64,000 nt of DNA. Source: Acidobacteriota bacterium. GTDB taxonomy: Bacteria; Acidobacteriota; Terriglobia; Terriglobales; Acidobacteriaceae. Shown piece by piece: positions 17,743-28,346 of this stretch (within the stretch, counting starts at the first letter, position 1; each line of letters opens with the position of its first letter). Where the stretch lies: assembly GCA_021846275.1 (NCBI GenBank), contig JAJZBZ010000002.1, positions 496,001 to 560,000 on the forward strand, in the 5' to 3' direction. The position numbers and the translations under genes were made by a program. Under the pieces are notes generated by a model that did no database searches, was not told the DNA's origin, and worked only from the letters and a program-made list of their open reading frames with translations.

Positions 17743-19726
17743 GGCACCGGGCTTGCGTCGCCCAGTCTGGCTGCGGCTGGATATTTTTCGTCGGCGCTGG
17801 CTGCTTTGGATGCTGGCGGCGCTGGTTGCCGTCGGTGCCGCTCTGGCGGGGGTCAGCCTGTGGATGGCGCGTCGCGCGGAGCCGACCGTGCGTGCGGCGC
17901 TGATTAGCGCGCTGCAGCGGCGCTTTGGCGCGCGCGTGGAAGTGGATCAGTTTCGTTTTGCGCCCGGTTTGCGCGGGAACTGGCTTCGCTGGGCGGGGTT
18001 GACAGGCTCGGTGGATGCCGAGATCGACGGGCTGCGCATCTGGCTGCCGGAGCCGGATGCGGCGGGCCTGGCTCGGCAGGCCGGGCAGATGGAGCCGTGG
18101 TTTTCAGAGCCGTGGATTGCGATCGATCACCTGCGATTCAGCGCCGCAACGGAGTTTCTGCGCGGCGGTCCGCTGCGCATTCGCAATGTTCAGATCGACG
18201 GGGTTCGGCTGCGGATTCCGCCGCGCGGCTATCGTCCGCGCCTGACGGCAACCGACTCGCCAGCGACGGCGCAGAAGGCGGGTCTGCGTCTGGTCGCTCC
18301 GCCGAGGATTGTGGTCGAGCAGATCACCTGCACGCGCGTATGGCTGGAGATGGAGCGTGCTTCCGGCGCGAGCGTGGCACCGATGCCGCCGACTGCCGAC
18401 GCGCCGAAGGTGCGGCTGGCGAAGCCGCGCGCGGGGACACCGCTGACGGTTGCGGCGAATCCGCCCGAGCCGTCGCCTGCTCCGCTCGCCGCGCCGCCCG
18501 TCTTTCAGCCGGCGCGGCAGCCGCTTCAGTTTGCGATCTCCAGTCTCATTCTGCGTCCGGACCCGGAGCATGGGCCGATTCGCTTCGATCTGCGGATGAC
18601 GAATCCGCGCCCCGTGGGGCAGATCCACGCGGTTGGCGTGGTGGGTCCGTGGCCGCGGATGGCACCCGGCACGGAGTTTGATCCGGGCGCGCTGGCGCTG
18701 AGCGGCGGCTACAGCTTCGTCCACGCTGACCTGGCCACGCTGCGCGGGATTGCGGGCAGGCTGGAGGCGACAGGCAGCTTTCGCGGCATCCTGCGACGGG
18801 TGGAGGTGACGGGGCGGACGAGCACGCCGGATTTCCGGCTGACGCGGCATGGCGATGTGCCTTCGGCTTCGGTGGGGCTGCCACTCTCGACGCGCTTCAC
18901 GGCGACGGTCGACGGCACGAACGGCGACACGGTGCTGCATACGGTCGAGGCCACGCTGGGACAGTCGCATCTGTGGGCGAGCGGACGGATTCTTCGCGTG
19001 GAGTATTCGCGCGCAGAGCCGGATCACGCGACCGGGTTGGCAGTTGGTCACGACATTCAGCTTGCGCTGCGCGTGGATCGCGGACAGATTGCGGACCTGT
19101 TGCAGGCGGCAACGGCCGATCCGGAAACGCTGGTTACGGGGGCGACGATGCTCCATTGCGCGCTGCATCTGCCGCCCGGAGCGGAGCCGTTTCTTGATCG
19201 GCTGCTTCTGGACGGGCAGATGCAGGCCAGCGGTGTCCACTTTGTCAGCGCGCGCATCGAGCGGGATATTGCGCAGCTCAGCCTGCGCGGACAGGGCCAT
19301 CCCGAAGCGCTGCGCAGCGGCGCGGTTGCGCCGGTGGCCTCGACGATGACCAGTCACTTTACGCTTGCCGACGGCGTGCTGGCGCTGCCGGATCTGGCCT
19401 GGCAGGTTCCGGGCGCGCGGATTCGGCTGCACGGGACGTATACGCTGGAGGGCGGCGCGCTGGATTTTGCCGGCGACGCCAGCACGCAGGCCGAGCTGTC
19501 GAAGATGGTTGGCGGATGGAAGGGATGGCTGCTGAGGCCGATGAATCGCATCTTTGCCGGGAACGGCGCGGGCACCGATATTCCCATCCGGCTGGACGGC
19601 ACGCGCGCGGCCCCACGCTTTGCCATCGAGCTGAATCGTCTGGGCAAAATCGAGCCTGCCAGCAATGCGGCTGGCTCTCCGGCTGCGACGCCGTCACCCG
19701 GCGTCCAGCCCGCGCCACAGCGATGA
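17708..19726 (+). CDS. AsmA-like membrane-anchored periplasmic protein
   Basis: The protein has 672 residues. A basic N-terminus precedes one membrane helix ([24 protein letters not shown], ~31-54). A long periplasmic part follows, with the AsmA-type opening [23 protein letters not shown], a middle Pro/Ala-rich segment (~225-265), and a C-terminal AsmA-like region with [41 protein letters not shown]. AsmA relatives are thought to bridge the periplasm and carry phospholipid to the outer membrane. The first ATG inside the end of the DJ-1 gene is used. Assignment is by general pattern. Confidence 0.7.
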   Translation: MEPRRERRLRSEAPGLRRPVWLRLDIFRRRWLLWMLAALVAVGAALAGVSLWMARRAEPTVRAALISALQRRFGARVEVDQFRFAPGLRGNWLRWAGLTGSVDAEIDGLRIWLPEPDAAGLARQAGQMEPWFSEPWIAIDHLRFSAATEFLRGGPLRIRNVQIDGVRLRIPPRGYRPRLTATDSPATAQKAGLRLVAPPRIVVEQITCTRVWLEMERASGASVAPMPPTADAPKVRLAKPRAGTPLTVAANPPEPSPAPLAAPPVFQPARQPLQFAISSLILRPDPEHGPIRFDLRMTNPRPVGQIHAVGVVGPWPRMAPGTEFDPGALALSGGYSFVHADLATLRGIAGRLEATGSFRGILRRVEVTGRTSTPDFRLTRHGDVPSASVGLPLSTRFTATVDGTNGDTVLHTVEATLGQSHLWASGRILRVEYSRAEPDHATGLAVGHDIQLALRVDRGQIADLLQAATADPETLVTGATMLHCALHLPPGAEPFLDRLLLDGQMQASGVHFVSARIERDIAQLSLRGQGHPEALRSGAVAPVASTMTSHFTLADGVLALPDLAWQVPGARIRLHGTYTLEGGALDFAGDASTQAELSKMVGGWKGWLLRPMNRIFAGNGAGTDIPIRLDGTRAAPRFAIELNRLGKIEPASNAAGSPAATPSPGVQPAPQR

Positions 19727-19856
19727 ACTGTCGCGGTGGGATGGCCATATACAAACCGCGCGGAGATGGGTTAACGTTGGCAGGTCAGCCTGTTGCCCAC
19801 TCCTCATGCAGCGAAAGCCGCACCGGGCGGCGAGCCGATATTTTCGGAGGGAAAAT

Positions 19857-21734
19857 ATGAAACGCATGATCCTTACAGCGCGGCTGCGCCTGTGGGTCAC
19901 GGCGGGGGCTTCGTCCGTCCTTGCCGCGAGCCTGCTGCTGTGCGCCACACCGCTTTCCGCCGCAGCATCTGCCAACACATCGCTGAGCCAGGGACAAGCC
20001 TCCGGCTCCAGCGGTGCCGTGGGATCAACCACGGGGCAACTGACCCCGGCGCAGCAGCACCTGCTCAACTGGTGGAAGAACGCCGTCGTTTACGAGGTCT
20101 ATCCCCGCAGCTTTCAGGACTCGAATGGCGACGGCATCGGCGACCTGAACGGCATCACGGAGCGGCTGGATTATCTGAAGCAGTTGGGCGTGGACGCAAT
20201 CTGGCTGACGCCGATGTATCCCTCGCCGCAGGTGGATTTCGGCTATGACATCTCCAACTACGAGGGGATCGATCCGCAGTACGGCACGATGGCGGATTTT
20301 GACCGTCTGATTGCCGAGGCCAACAAGCGGCATATTCGCGTGATGCTGGACATGGTGATGAACCACTCTTCGGACCAGCATCCGTGGTTCCTGGAGTCGC
20401 GCAGCTCGCGCACGAATCCCAAGCGCGACTGGTATGTGTGGAAGGATGGCAAGGGCGAGACGGCAACCAGCCCGGGGCAGCCGCCGAATAACTGGCAGTC
20501 GGCCTTTGGACACTCGGCCTGGCAGTGGGATCCGACGACGCGGCAGTACTACTATCACAAGTTTTATATTCAGCAGCCGGACTTCAACTGGAACAATCCG
20601 GAAGTGCAAAAGGCGTTTGACGAGATTCTGAATTTCTGGATGAACAAGGGCGTGGCGGGCTTCCGCTTTGACGCGATTACGACGCTCTTTGAAGACCCGT
20701 CGATGACGGACGAAAAGGTGGTTCTGGGCAAGGACGGCAAGCCGAGGATCAACGCCTTTGGCGACGTGATGGTGGACGGAAAAAAGACCGACAACCTGCC
20801 CAAAAATCACGAGGAGATTGCGCATATCCGCAGCGTGATGGACGCGGCACCGGACAGCTCTTACCCCGGCAAGCGGGTGATGATCGGCGAGACGTATGTG
20901 CCGACGATCAACGACCTGCTGCAGATGTACGGCACGACGCAGCACCCGGAGTTTGAGCTGCCGATGGATACGCAGATCGGCTTCATCAACAAGCTGAATG
21001 TCGGAATGTTCCGGCAGAAGATCAACGATGCCGAGACGCGGCTGGACGGCAACGTTCCGCTCATCGTCTTTGAAAATCACGACAATCCGCGCCTCGACGC
21101 GCGTTATGGCGACGGCGTGCATGACACGGACATCACGCGCGTGATCTCGACGATTCTCTTCGCCACGCGCGGCGCTTCGCTGTTCTACTACGGCAGCGAG
21201 ATCGGCATGAAGACCACGCCGCCGACGCGCAAGGAGGATGTGCGCGATCCGGTGGGCATCACCGGATGGCCGAAGGAAAAAGGCCGTGACGGCGAGCGCA
21301 CGCCGATGCAGTGGGACGACTCGAAGTATGCGGGATTTTCGACGGTGAAGCCGTGGCTGCCGATCCCGCCGAACAAGGCCACGATCAACGTGAAGATGGA
21401 GCAGGCCGAGCCGAACTCGATTCTGGCCTGGTATGAGGCGCTGATCCGGCTGAAGAAGACGAATCCGGCGTTTCGCGCGGGGTCGAACGTGATGCTGGAT
21501 ACGACGAACACGAGCGTGCTGAGCTGGCTGCGCAAAGCGCCGGGCGGCGAAGCGGTCGTGGTGGCCACGAACTTCACCGCGCAGCCGCGGACGGTGAACC
21601 TGAGCGCGGCCTCGGCGGGCGTGAGCGGGACTCACCTGACCACGCTGCTGAAGACGCCCGGATCGGCGGATCCGAAGTCGATCACAGCGGTCTCGCTGCC
21701 GCCGTTTGGCGTCTACATCGGGCAGGTCGAGTAA
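19857..21734 (+). CDS. Secreted GH13 alpha-glucosidase (oligo-1,6-glucosidase-like)
   Basis: This 625-residue protein starts with a signal peptide (to ~AASA, residue 40). A GH13 barrel follows, beginning WWKNAVVYEVYPRSFQDSNGDGIGDLNGI. Conserved regions are DMVMNHSSDQHPWF, GFRFDAI with nucleophile Asp272, MIGETY with acid Glu345, and FENHDNPR with Asp409. The C-terminal small beta domain ends VSLPPFGVYIGQ. The GDGIGDLNG and HPWF motifs fit the alpha-glucosidase/oligo-1,6-glucosidase subgroup, here exported instead of cytoplasmic. CGGAGGG lies 5 bases before ATG 19857; the frame upstream is noncoding. A terminator follows. Confidence 0.9.
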   Translation: MKRMILTARLRLWVTAGASSVLAASLLLCATPLSAAASANTSLSQGQASGSSGAVGSTTGQLTPAQQHLLNWWKNAVVYEVYPRSFQDSNGDGIGDLNGITERLDYLKQLGVDAIWLTPMYPSPQVDFGYDISNYEGIDPQYGTMADFDRLIAEANKRHIRVMLDMVMNHSSDQHPWFLESRSSRTNPKRDWYVWKDGKGETATSPGQPPNNWQSAFGHSAWQWDPTTRQYYYHKFYIQQPDFNWNNPEVQKAFDEILNFWMNKGVAGFRFDAITTLFEDPSMTDEKVVLGKDGKPRINAFGDVMVDGKKTDNLPKNHEEIAHIRSVMDAAPDSSYPGKRVMIGETYVPTINDLLQMYGTTQHPEFELPMDTQIGFINKLNVGMFRQKINDAETRLDGNVPLIVFENHDNPRLDARYGDGVHDTDITRVISTILFATRGASLFYYGSEIGMKTTPPTRKEDVRDPVGITGWPKEKGRDGERTPMQWDDSKYAGFSTVKPWLPIPPNKATINVKMEQAEPNSILAWYEALIRLKKTNPAFRAGSNVMLDTTNTSVLSWLRKAPGGEAVVVATNFTAQPRTVNLSAASAGVSGTHLTTLLKTPGSADPKSITAVSLPPFGVYIGQVE

Positions 21735-21791
21735 CGAGCGGCGATGCCCGCCAGCGGAGCGGCGTCGCGATGCTGCTCACACGAGGAAACG

Positions 21792-21826
21792 GGCCGGTGA
21801 TCCACGCGATCACCGGCCTGTTTTTA
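21792..21826 (+). terminator. Rho-independent terminator for the GH13 gene
   Basis: GGCCGGTGATC (21792-21802) pairs perfectly with GATCACCGGCC (21808-21818) around CACGC, followed by TGTTTTTA. The stem is 11 bp. It lies ~58 bases after the stop. Confidence 0.9.
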
Positions 21827-21956
21827 TGATGGGGGCCGCAGCGTATCGATAGAAGCGAAACCCCAGACAGCGAAACCCCGGGCCAGCGCAGTCTTCGGGG
21901 CGCGGCAACGTCTTCGGGCTGAGGACCGGAACAGCAACGTGTCTGCGCGAGCGCCC

Positions 21957-23297
21957 TCACAGCGCGCCGAGAAGCCGCATGAGCAGAACCCCGGCGGTGG
22001 CGGCGAGCATTCCCGCTGGCATCACCCATTTCCCCACATGGAAGAACTGGCGCGGGCTGACCTCAATCGATTCGCGCCGCAGCGCAATGAGCCAGAGAAT
22101 CGTCGCCAGCGACCCGGTGACGGATAAGTTGGAACCGAGGTCGATGCCCAGCATCACCGCCGCGCTCATCATCGCGTGCAGGTGAGCGGCCTGCGCCGCC
22201 GACCCGGCGATGAGGCCGAGCGGAAGATTGTTGACGAGGTTATTGCCCACTCCGATGGTGAAGCTCACGGCGAGCGCGCCCACGGAAGCCGGCATCGCCT
22301 CAGCGCGCGTCAGCGCATCCACGGCCCAGCGCAGAGCGCCGACGCTGACCACCGCGTCAACGAGAATGAAGAGCGCCGCGACAAGGCCAAGCGTCTTCCA
22401 GCTGATGTGCGCAAGCAGCGGCAGCGGATCGCGCCGGGCTGTGAGACTGACCAGCGCCGTCACGGCCAGCGCCAGCAGGCAGGTCGGCCAGCCCAGCGCG
22501 TGGCCGCGCGCGCTGGCCACGAGCAGCGCGGCAATCATCGCCGCCAGCCCGGCAAGCACCACGCGCCCGCTCGCGCGCAGCCGAGGCGCGGGATCGGCGG
22601 TGCTGACGCGGGCATTTCCGGCTGCGACACCCGCCGTTGCCTCCGCGCCATCGGCCAGACCACCTTCGGCTAAATCGCGGCGAAAAATCACGCGCAGCAC
22701 GACGTAGGTGGCCGTGATGGACAGCAGCGCCGGCACACCGAAGGCAACCATCCAGTGCCCGAGCGTCGGCATGTGTCCGCGAAAGACGACCAGGTTTGCC
22801 GGGTTCGAGATGGGCAGCGTGAACGAGGCGGCATTGGCGATCATCGCGCAGGCGTAAAGATAGGGCAGCGGCCTGCGCATGCGCGCGCGGCGCACGGCCG
22901 CGAGCACCGCCGGCGTGAGCACCACGGCCGTCGCGTCGTTCGACATCAGCACCGTCACGGCCACGCCGGACAGGTACATGAGCGTGAACAGGCGCACGCC
23001 GGAGACGCGGCCCGTCGCCCGGTTGCTTGCGCCGGCCACAGCCCGCGCCGCCAGCCAGTCAAAGACGCCCTCGCGCTCGGCCAGAGCCGAGAGCAGCATC
23101 ATGCCGATCAGGAAGAGATAGACGTTCAGCCCCTCGGCCACGGCGTGCGCGGCCAGGCGCGGCGAAATCAGCCGCAGAGCCAGCAGCAGCGCGGCTCCGG
23201 CACCGGTCCACCAGACCTCGGCGATGCCGCGCGGCTTCAGCAGCATCAGCCCGATGCTCGCCGCAACGATTGCCACCAGTAGGATTGTGCCCGTCAC
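21957..23297 (-). CDS. ArsB/NhaD-like (SLC13 superfamily) membrane permease
   Basis: The 446-residue protein has about 11-12 membrane helices. It carries the ion-transporter motifs LFLIGMMLLSALAEREGVFDWLA, VLMSNDATAVVLTPAV, ANAASFTLPISNPANLVVF and near the C-terminus GVGNNLVNNLPLGLIAGS. The paired SNDAT / NNLVNNLP loops and SNPANL match arsenite exporter ArsB and close relatives. No arsR or arsC lies nearby, so arsenic resistance is only one option; other anion or proton-coupled export is possible. It is transcribed on its own from the minus strand. Confidence 0.75.
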   Translation of the reverse strand: MTGTILLVAIVAASIGLMLLKPRGIAEVWWTGAGAALLLALRLISPRLAAHAVAEGLNVYLFLIGMMLLSALAEREGVFDWLAARAVAGASNRATGRVSGVRLFTLMYLSGVAVTVLMSNDATAVVLTPAVLAAVRRARMRRPLPYLYACAMIANAASFTLPISNPANLVVFRGHMPTLGHWMVAFGVPALLSITATYVVLRVIFRRDLAEGGLADGAEATAGVAAGNARVSTADPAPRLRASGRVVLAGLAAMIAALLVASARGHALGWPTCLLALAVTALVSLTARRDPLPLLAHISWKTLGLVAALFILVDAVVSVGALRWAVDALTRAEAMPASVGALAVSFTIGVGNNLVNNLPLGLIAGSAAQAAHLHAMMSAAVMLGIDLGSNLSVTGSLATILWLIALRRESIEVSPRQFFHVGKWVMPAGMLAATAGVLLMRLLGAL

Positions 23298-23548
23298 GCC
23301 GCTCCTGTCTCACGCGTTCTCGTTCGTCTCCGCCTGCCGCGCGAAGCGGCCACGGGCAAACCGCGGCGCGAGGATTTTCTCCAGCATACGCAACCGCCCG
23401 CGTTCCGCAAATGACGCGCGCCGCGCCTCTCGCGTTGTCATTCCAGTCCTCAACGAACCCCGCCCGCGATCAACGGGAGCAGCAACCACTGTTCGCTGGC
23501 GCGCAAAGCGCGCGTCCGCTGCACGCAGCGCCTGCCGCATGCAATGCT

Positions 23549-24896
23549 CTAGAAATAGTTCGTCAGCGAGACTGTGAACGTCAGAGCGTTGGGCACGCGC
23601 GGCGTGATGGCCGGGCCGTAGAGGTAGCTGAGTCCCGCGCCGATGTAGTTGCCTCCGCCGGCGTGGAGCGCGTAGCTGCCGGTGAAGCTGGTGGCTCCGC
23701 GCCATACGGTCCTGCCTTGCGCCACCAGGCTGTTCGTCTCCAGGCGGCTATAGCTCGTGTGGGAGGCCACAAACGTAATCAGGTCCGCCGGGCGCGAGGC
23801 CAGCGGAGCCTTGTCATAGAGCCGAAACTCCTCGTAGCGCGAATAATCGTTCAGCGAGCCGGGCACGGCCATGAACGAGCCTCCGGCATAGAAGCCGTGG
23901 TCCGGGTGCGCCGTGTCGGGCTGGAGCAACTGGCCATCGAGCAGGATGTAGGCGCAGTAGTTGCCCGGCTGCATGGCTCCGGTTGCCACATTCGCGTAGC
24001 GTGTCGCATTCCAGAAGTAGCCCATGCGCAGCCAGCGTTCGCGCGCCCGCGCGCTGGCGTCACGCAGATAGCCGAGTTCATTCAGCGAGATCAGCTTGTC
24101 GCCGTGCGGATCGAAGCGAAAGCCGGTGGCGTTGCGCGCGACCTCCGCCGGTCCGCCGTTGGGGTCAAGGCTGCGCTGGGCTGCCTCTTTCAGATACCAG
24201 TTGCGCGGCCCCTCGATGCGCACCAGCGTCGCCGGCGCGGTCAGCGGAAAGAAGCTCATGCCGACCTCAAACGGCAGCACGGCGTAGACACCCTGGCCGC
24301 CATTGGCCGACGAACCGCCGACAAACATGCCGACGAACTCCAGGTTCATCGAGATGTAGCCCGTCTTGAGCTGGACACGATCATGCGCCAGCGATTTGTA
24401 GAAGTAGAGATCCCAGAGCTGGATCGTCTTCGGCCCCGCCGGGTTCCATGTGACCCAGTTCCAGATGCCGCCCATGTAAAGCTGCGCTTTGTGCAGGCCG
24501 AGCTGCCGCAGGTCGGACACGAAGATCGGCTGCATCAGCCAGGATTCGTACGCGCGCTGGCCGATGTAGGTCTGCTGATCGGCAGGGACAGGCGCATCCA
24601 GCGCGTTCTGCGAATAAAACGCCTGCGTCACCACACGCATCGCCACGCCGTGGCGAAAGAGCGACTGTCGCCAGGCGGAGTGAACATCGATCATGCTGTC
24701 CTCAAACGTCGGCATCGACGCATCGCCCTCGGTCAGGTTCAGGTCGTCGATGGAGCGAGCAGGCACCGGCGCCGTCGGCAGATCGATGGTCGGCGTCGCG
24801 TCCTGCGCCCGCGCTGTACGCGCCACACCGGGCAGGAACGCAACGCTGATCAGCAGAGAACGGAGAACGACAGCGCAGAAGGAAGCAAACTTCCAA

Positions 24897-24919
<23 letters not shown>
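23549..24919 (-). CDS. OprB-type carbohydrate-selective porin family protein
   Basis: The protein has 456 residues. It has a signal peptide ([26 protein letters not shown]), then beta-barrel strands with alternating polarity, ending in SLTNYF, whose terminal Phe is typical of outer-membrane insertion. Internal motifs [45 protein letters not shown] and [16 protein letters not shown] are of the OprB type. The start overlaps the 3' end of the hydroxynitrile lyase-like cupin gene by 23 bp, so the two belong to one transcript. It differs clearly from the other porin at 1812. Confidence 0.75.
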
Positions 24920-25295
<376 letters not shown>

Positions 25296-25531
25296 CCATC
25301 TCTCCCTGAATTCAGAACGGCTTGATGAAACAAAAAAACAATCCCTCGGGCAGAAGATTCCGCTGCGCGACCGGGAAGTTTCGATGCATTCCGAATTGTA
25401 TCGATTTTTTCCGAGCGACCGCGTGGCACACAGCGAGATTGCCCCTTTCAATCGCCGCGCGACAGGCTCGGCAGGCGACGCCGCAGACCGAGCCGACGCT
25501 GCCGCAAAGCCGGACGAGCAGCCGTGATCGT

Positions 25532-25963
25532 TCATTCCGTCCGCTTTTCGCTCCGTTGCTTTTCGTTGTGCGTTTCGGCGTTCTGGGGAAGGATGCGAAC
25601 CGTGGCGGATCGCGCTCGCTCGCCGATCATGGCCGCAAGATAAGAGCTGCGCCTGTACTTTGCGCGATACGCTTCGTCGATGCGATCCTGAATGCGATCC
25701 TGCCCCGGCCCATCCACGGCTTCAAACACCACCGCGCGCGTCATGCCAGCGGCAGTGATCCTGCCCGCTTTCTGTCGCAGCGCCGCCTGGTGCCAGCTCG
25801 ATTTCCTGCCGTTGTAGGCCCGCGCGTAGAGACCGCCCTCGACGACGACCGACCATATCCATGTCAGCGTCCCGTGCGTCCTGCCATCCTCGCGCAGCGG
25901 CGCAACGTGAAGATCGTCCGTCGCGGCAATGCGGGCAAGCTCGGCCTGGGTCCAGTTTGGCAA
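25532..25963 (-). CDS. DUF2255 family protein
   Basis: The 143-residue cytoplasmic protein has the family pattern: an N-terminal W[21 protein letters not shown], then [26 protein letters not shown] and [21 protein letters not shown]. No function is established for DUF2255; its split-barrel-like look resembles flavin-binding proteins. The start appears to be TTG 25963, with GGAGG 9 bases upstream. It is divergent from the araC gene, so AraC control is possible, and lies upstream of the cupin-porin pair on the same strand (236-bp gap). Confidence 0.7.
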   Translation of the reverse strand: MPNWTQAELARIAATDDLHVAPLREDGRTHGTLTWIWSVVVEGGLYARAYNGRKSSWHQAALRQKAGRITAAGMTRAVVFEAVDGPGQDRIQDRIDEAYRAKYRRSSYLAAMIGERARSATVRILPQNAETHNEKQRSEKRTE

Positions 25964-26152
25964 TGGTTTTTCCTCCGTCCCGCGCTGAGGAATGCCGGGA
26001 TTTCATTTCCGGATTCCTTCCCACGATAGGCAATTCGCTCCTCGTTCGCTTTCCCGATCCTGCCGATTCTTTGCCTGATCCTGTCCATTCATGCGGAAAT
26101 TGCCGCGCCAAGCCGTCTGCCGGAGTAGTCTTTTCCGCAGGAGGGGACAGGC

Positions 26153-27142
26153 ATGACGCCGAGCACCGGAACACGAGTGACAACGCAAACCACGACGCAG
26201 GATCCAACGCGAGCGAAAACGCGGGCTGCGCAGTTGGCATCGCCGTGCGCCGAGCTTGCCGAGGCCATCGCCGCGCGCACGCCGCTGACCGGCAGAAACC
26301 AGACCTCCGTGCCCGGGCTGATGCTCTTTCGTCAGGTCGCTCCGTCCATCTGCCATCTCGCCTCGGTCGAGCCTGGCGTGACCCTCTTCGCGCAGGGCGG
26401 CAAGCGCATCACCATCGGCGGCGCCGACTATCTCTGCCGCGCGGGATCGTTTCTCGTTGCCTCCGTCGATCTGCCCGTGCAGAGTCAGATTGTGGAGGCC
26501 ACGCCTGCAAAACCGCAGCTTTCCCTGCGCCTGCTCTTCGACATGAAGACGGTGCGCGACGTGGTCAGCCGCGAGGAGCTGCCGACATCTGTTCCAGCCA
26601 CAGAGCGTCGCGGCCTTGCCGTGGGCCACGCGACGGCCGAGCTGATCCGCGTCGGCCTGCGCCTCGTCCAACTGGCCGATCACCCCGAGGAAATTTCGTT
26701 CTTCCGCCCGCTGCTGGAGCGTGAGCTGATCTATCGAATCCTGCAAACGCCGCAGGGCGAGCGGCTGCGCGCGATTGCCACGGCCGGAAACATCAGCCAG
26801 CGAACGGCCAAGGTGATCGCCTGGCTCAGCGCTCACTACGCCAGCCCTCTGCGCATGGAAACCCTGGCCGAGATTGCTCACATGGGCGTCTCCACGCTCC
26901 ATCACCAGTTCCGCGCGCTCACCGGCATGAGTCCGTTGCAGTTTCAAAAACAGTTGCGGCTGAAGACCGCGCGCGAACGCATGGTCAACGATGGCCTGGA
27001 CGCGACCCGCGCGGCCTTCGAGGTCGGATACGAGAGCGTGAGCCAGTTCAATCGTGAGTACAGCCGATTCTTCGGCCAGCCGCCGATGCGCGATGCCCGG
27101 CTGCTGCGCGAGGGGATGCAGCGCGTGACCGACGCCGCGTAA
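26153..27142 (+). CDS. AraC-family transcriptional regulator
   Basis: The protein has 329 residues. The N-terminal ligand-binding part (~45-200) matches the AraC_N group: GLMLFRQVAPSICHLASVEPGVTLFAQGGKRITIGG. The C-terminal double helix-turn-helix (~225-325) has HMGVSTLHHQFRALTGMSPLQFQKQLRL and AAFEVGYESVSQFNREYSRFFGQPP. A strong GGAGGGG lies ~7 bases before ATG 26153. The divergent DUF2255 gene and the cupin-porin pair beyond it are its most likely targets. No operator could be identified. Confidence 0.9.
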   Translation: MTPSTGTRVTTQTTTQDPTRAKTRAAQLASPCAELAEAIAARTPLTGRNQTSVPGLMLFRQVAPSICHLASVEPGVTLFAQGGKRITIGGADYLCRAGSFLVASVDLPVQSQIVEATPAKPQLSLRLLFDMKTVRDVVSREELPTSVPATERRGLAVGHATAELIRVGLRLVQLADHPEEISFFRPLLERELIYRILQTPQGERLRAIATAGNISQRTAKVIAWLSAHYASPLRMETLAEIAHMGVSTLHHQFRALTGMSPLQFQKQLRLKTARERMVNDGLDATRAAFEVGYESVSQFNREYSRFFGQPPMRDARLLREGMQRVTDAA

Positions 27143-27267
27143 GCGCAGACGAATCGCAGCACGGATGCGGCGTCAGGAGCTGACGCAACCTCAGCCACGG
27201 CTGCGGCGGACACATCGCGCCGCTATACTGGCCTTAGCCGCGAAGACGTTTTTCCGCTGCGACACGC

Positions 27268-28236
27268 ATGCGTCCGGAACTGGAACAAGCCGCCGCGCTC
27301 CTGCGCCAGAACACCCCCGAAGCCGTCGCCGAAGCCATCGCGCTGCTCCAGCGCACCGTCTTCGCCTTCAGCATGAAGGTATGCGGCCACGCCGAGGACG
27401 CCGAGGACACGATGCAGGAGGTGCTCATGCGCTCGGCGCCGCATCTGGCGCGGCTGACGGAGGCCAACGCGCTCGCCGTCTGGCTATACACCGTGACGCG
27501 ACACCGCTGCTGGCGGATGCGCCGCAAACCCGCCGCCGCGCCCGCTCACACGCTCTCGCTCGACGAGCTGATGCCCGACGAGCAGGAGCTTGCCGCGCTT
27601 GCCGAGCGCGCCACGCCGGAAGACGCCGCCGCAAGCGACGAGATGGCCCGGCTTGTCCATGGAGCGGTTCTTGCCATCCCGCCGCAGTACCGCATCGTGC
27701 TTGTTCTGCACGATATGGAAGACCTCGACGTGGAGCAGATCGCACGCGTGCTCGACCTGAAGCCGGGCACCGTCCGCGTCCGCCTGCATCGCGCGCGGCT
27801 GGCAGTGCGCCGCGCCATGGCCGCGCGTCTTGGCGCGCCCGCGAGCATCCCTCGCAGCGGGACTGGCAGCGTGGCTGGCTACGCGGCTGGCAAGGCGGCT
27901 GGCGGCCCGGCGAAGGCCGCTGCAAAGCGCCGTCGGCCAGCACGCGGCGGCGTGGCAGCGAATCAGGAATCGCGCGCGGCGCGTCTGCCCGCCTGCCGCG
28001 AAATCTTCGCCCAGCTCTCGGAGTTCCTCGACGAGCGCCTGCCCCGGCCCGACTGCCAGCGCATGGCCCGTCACATCGACCGCTGCCCCAACTGCGTCCT
28101 GTTTCTCAACGACCTGCGCCAGGCCATCGAGCGATGCCGAAGCCTCGATGCCCGCTGCGACGCACAGGTAGGCGCGGCCCTGCGCGCGCAGTTGACGCGC
28201 GAATACCTGCGCCTGATCGCCCACTCCGCCGCCTGA
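27268..28236 (+). CDS. ECF-type RNA polymerase sigma factor with fused C-terminal zinc-finger domain
   Basis: The 322-residue protein has sigma region 2 (~25-90, AEDAEDTMQEVLMRS) and region 4 (~130-188, IPPQYRIVLVLHDMEDLDVEQIARVLDLKPGTVRVRLHRAR). An Ala/Gly/Lys-rich basic linker (~195-235) then leads to a domain like anti-sigma zf-HC2. In this, CREIFAQLSEFLDERL is followed by HIDRCPNC, giving the Cys-x(~26)-His-x3-Cys-x2-Cys zinc pattern. Anti-sigma zinc fingers are normally separate proteins; here sensor and sigma factor appear joined. The efflux operon starts 110 bp downstream and may be a target. No separate anti-sigma gene is seen. Confidence 0.8.
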   Translation: MRPELEQAAALLRQNTPEAVAEAIALLQRTVFAFSMKVCGHAEDAEDTMQEVLMRSAPHLARLTEANALAVWLYTVTRHRCWRMRRKPAAAPAHTLSLDELMPDEQELAALAERATPEDAAASDEMARLVHGAVLAIPPQYRIVLVLHDMEDLDVEQIARVLDLKPGTVRVRLHRARLAVRRAMAARLGAPASIPRSGTGSVAGYAAGKAAGGPAKAAAKRRRPARGGVAANQESRAARLPACREIFAQLSEFLDERLPRPDCQRMARHIDRCPNCVLFLNDLRQAIERCRSLDARCDAQVGAALRAQLTREYLRLIAHSAA

Positions 28237-28346
28237 AGACCGAAGGCCGCGAAAAAATTCTGCAACCCGTGTAACACTTCCGCGCTTCCGTGGATTCCTC
28301 TCAGTGACGGCGCTTCCAACCGCTGCCGCCATCGAGGATTCTTTCC

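Noticed and set aside
20025-21635. 536-codon minus-strand open frame opposite the GH13 gene
   Set aside because: Antisense shadow of a gene with all catalytic motifs; composition is Arg/His/Val-rich, typical of mirror frames.
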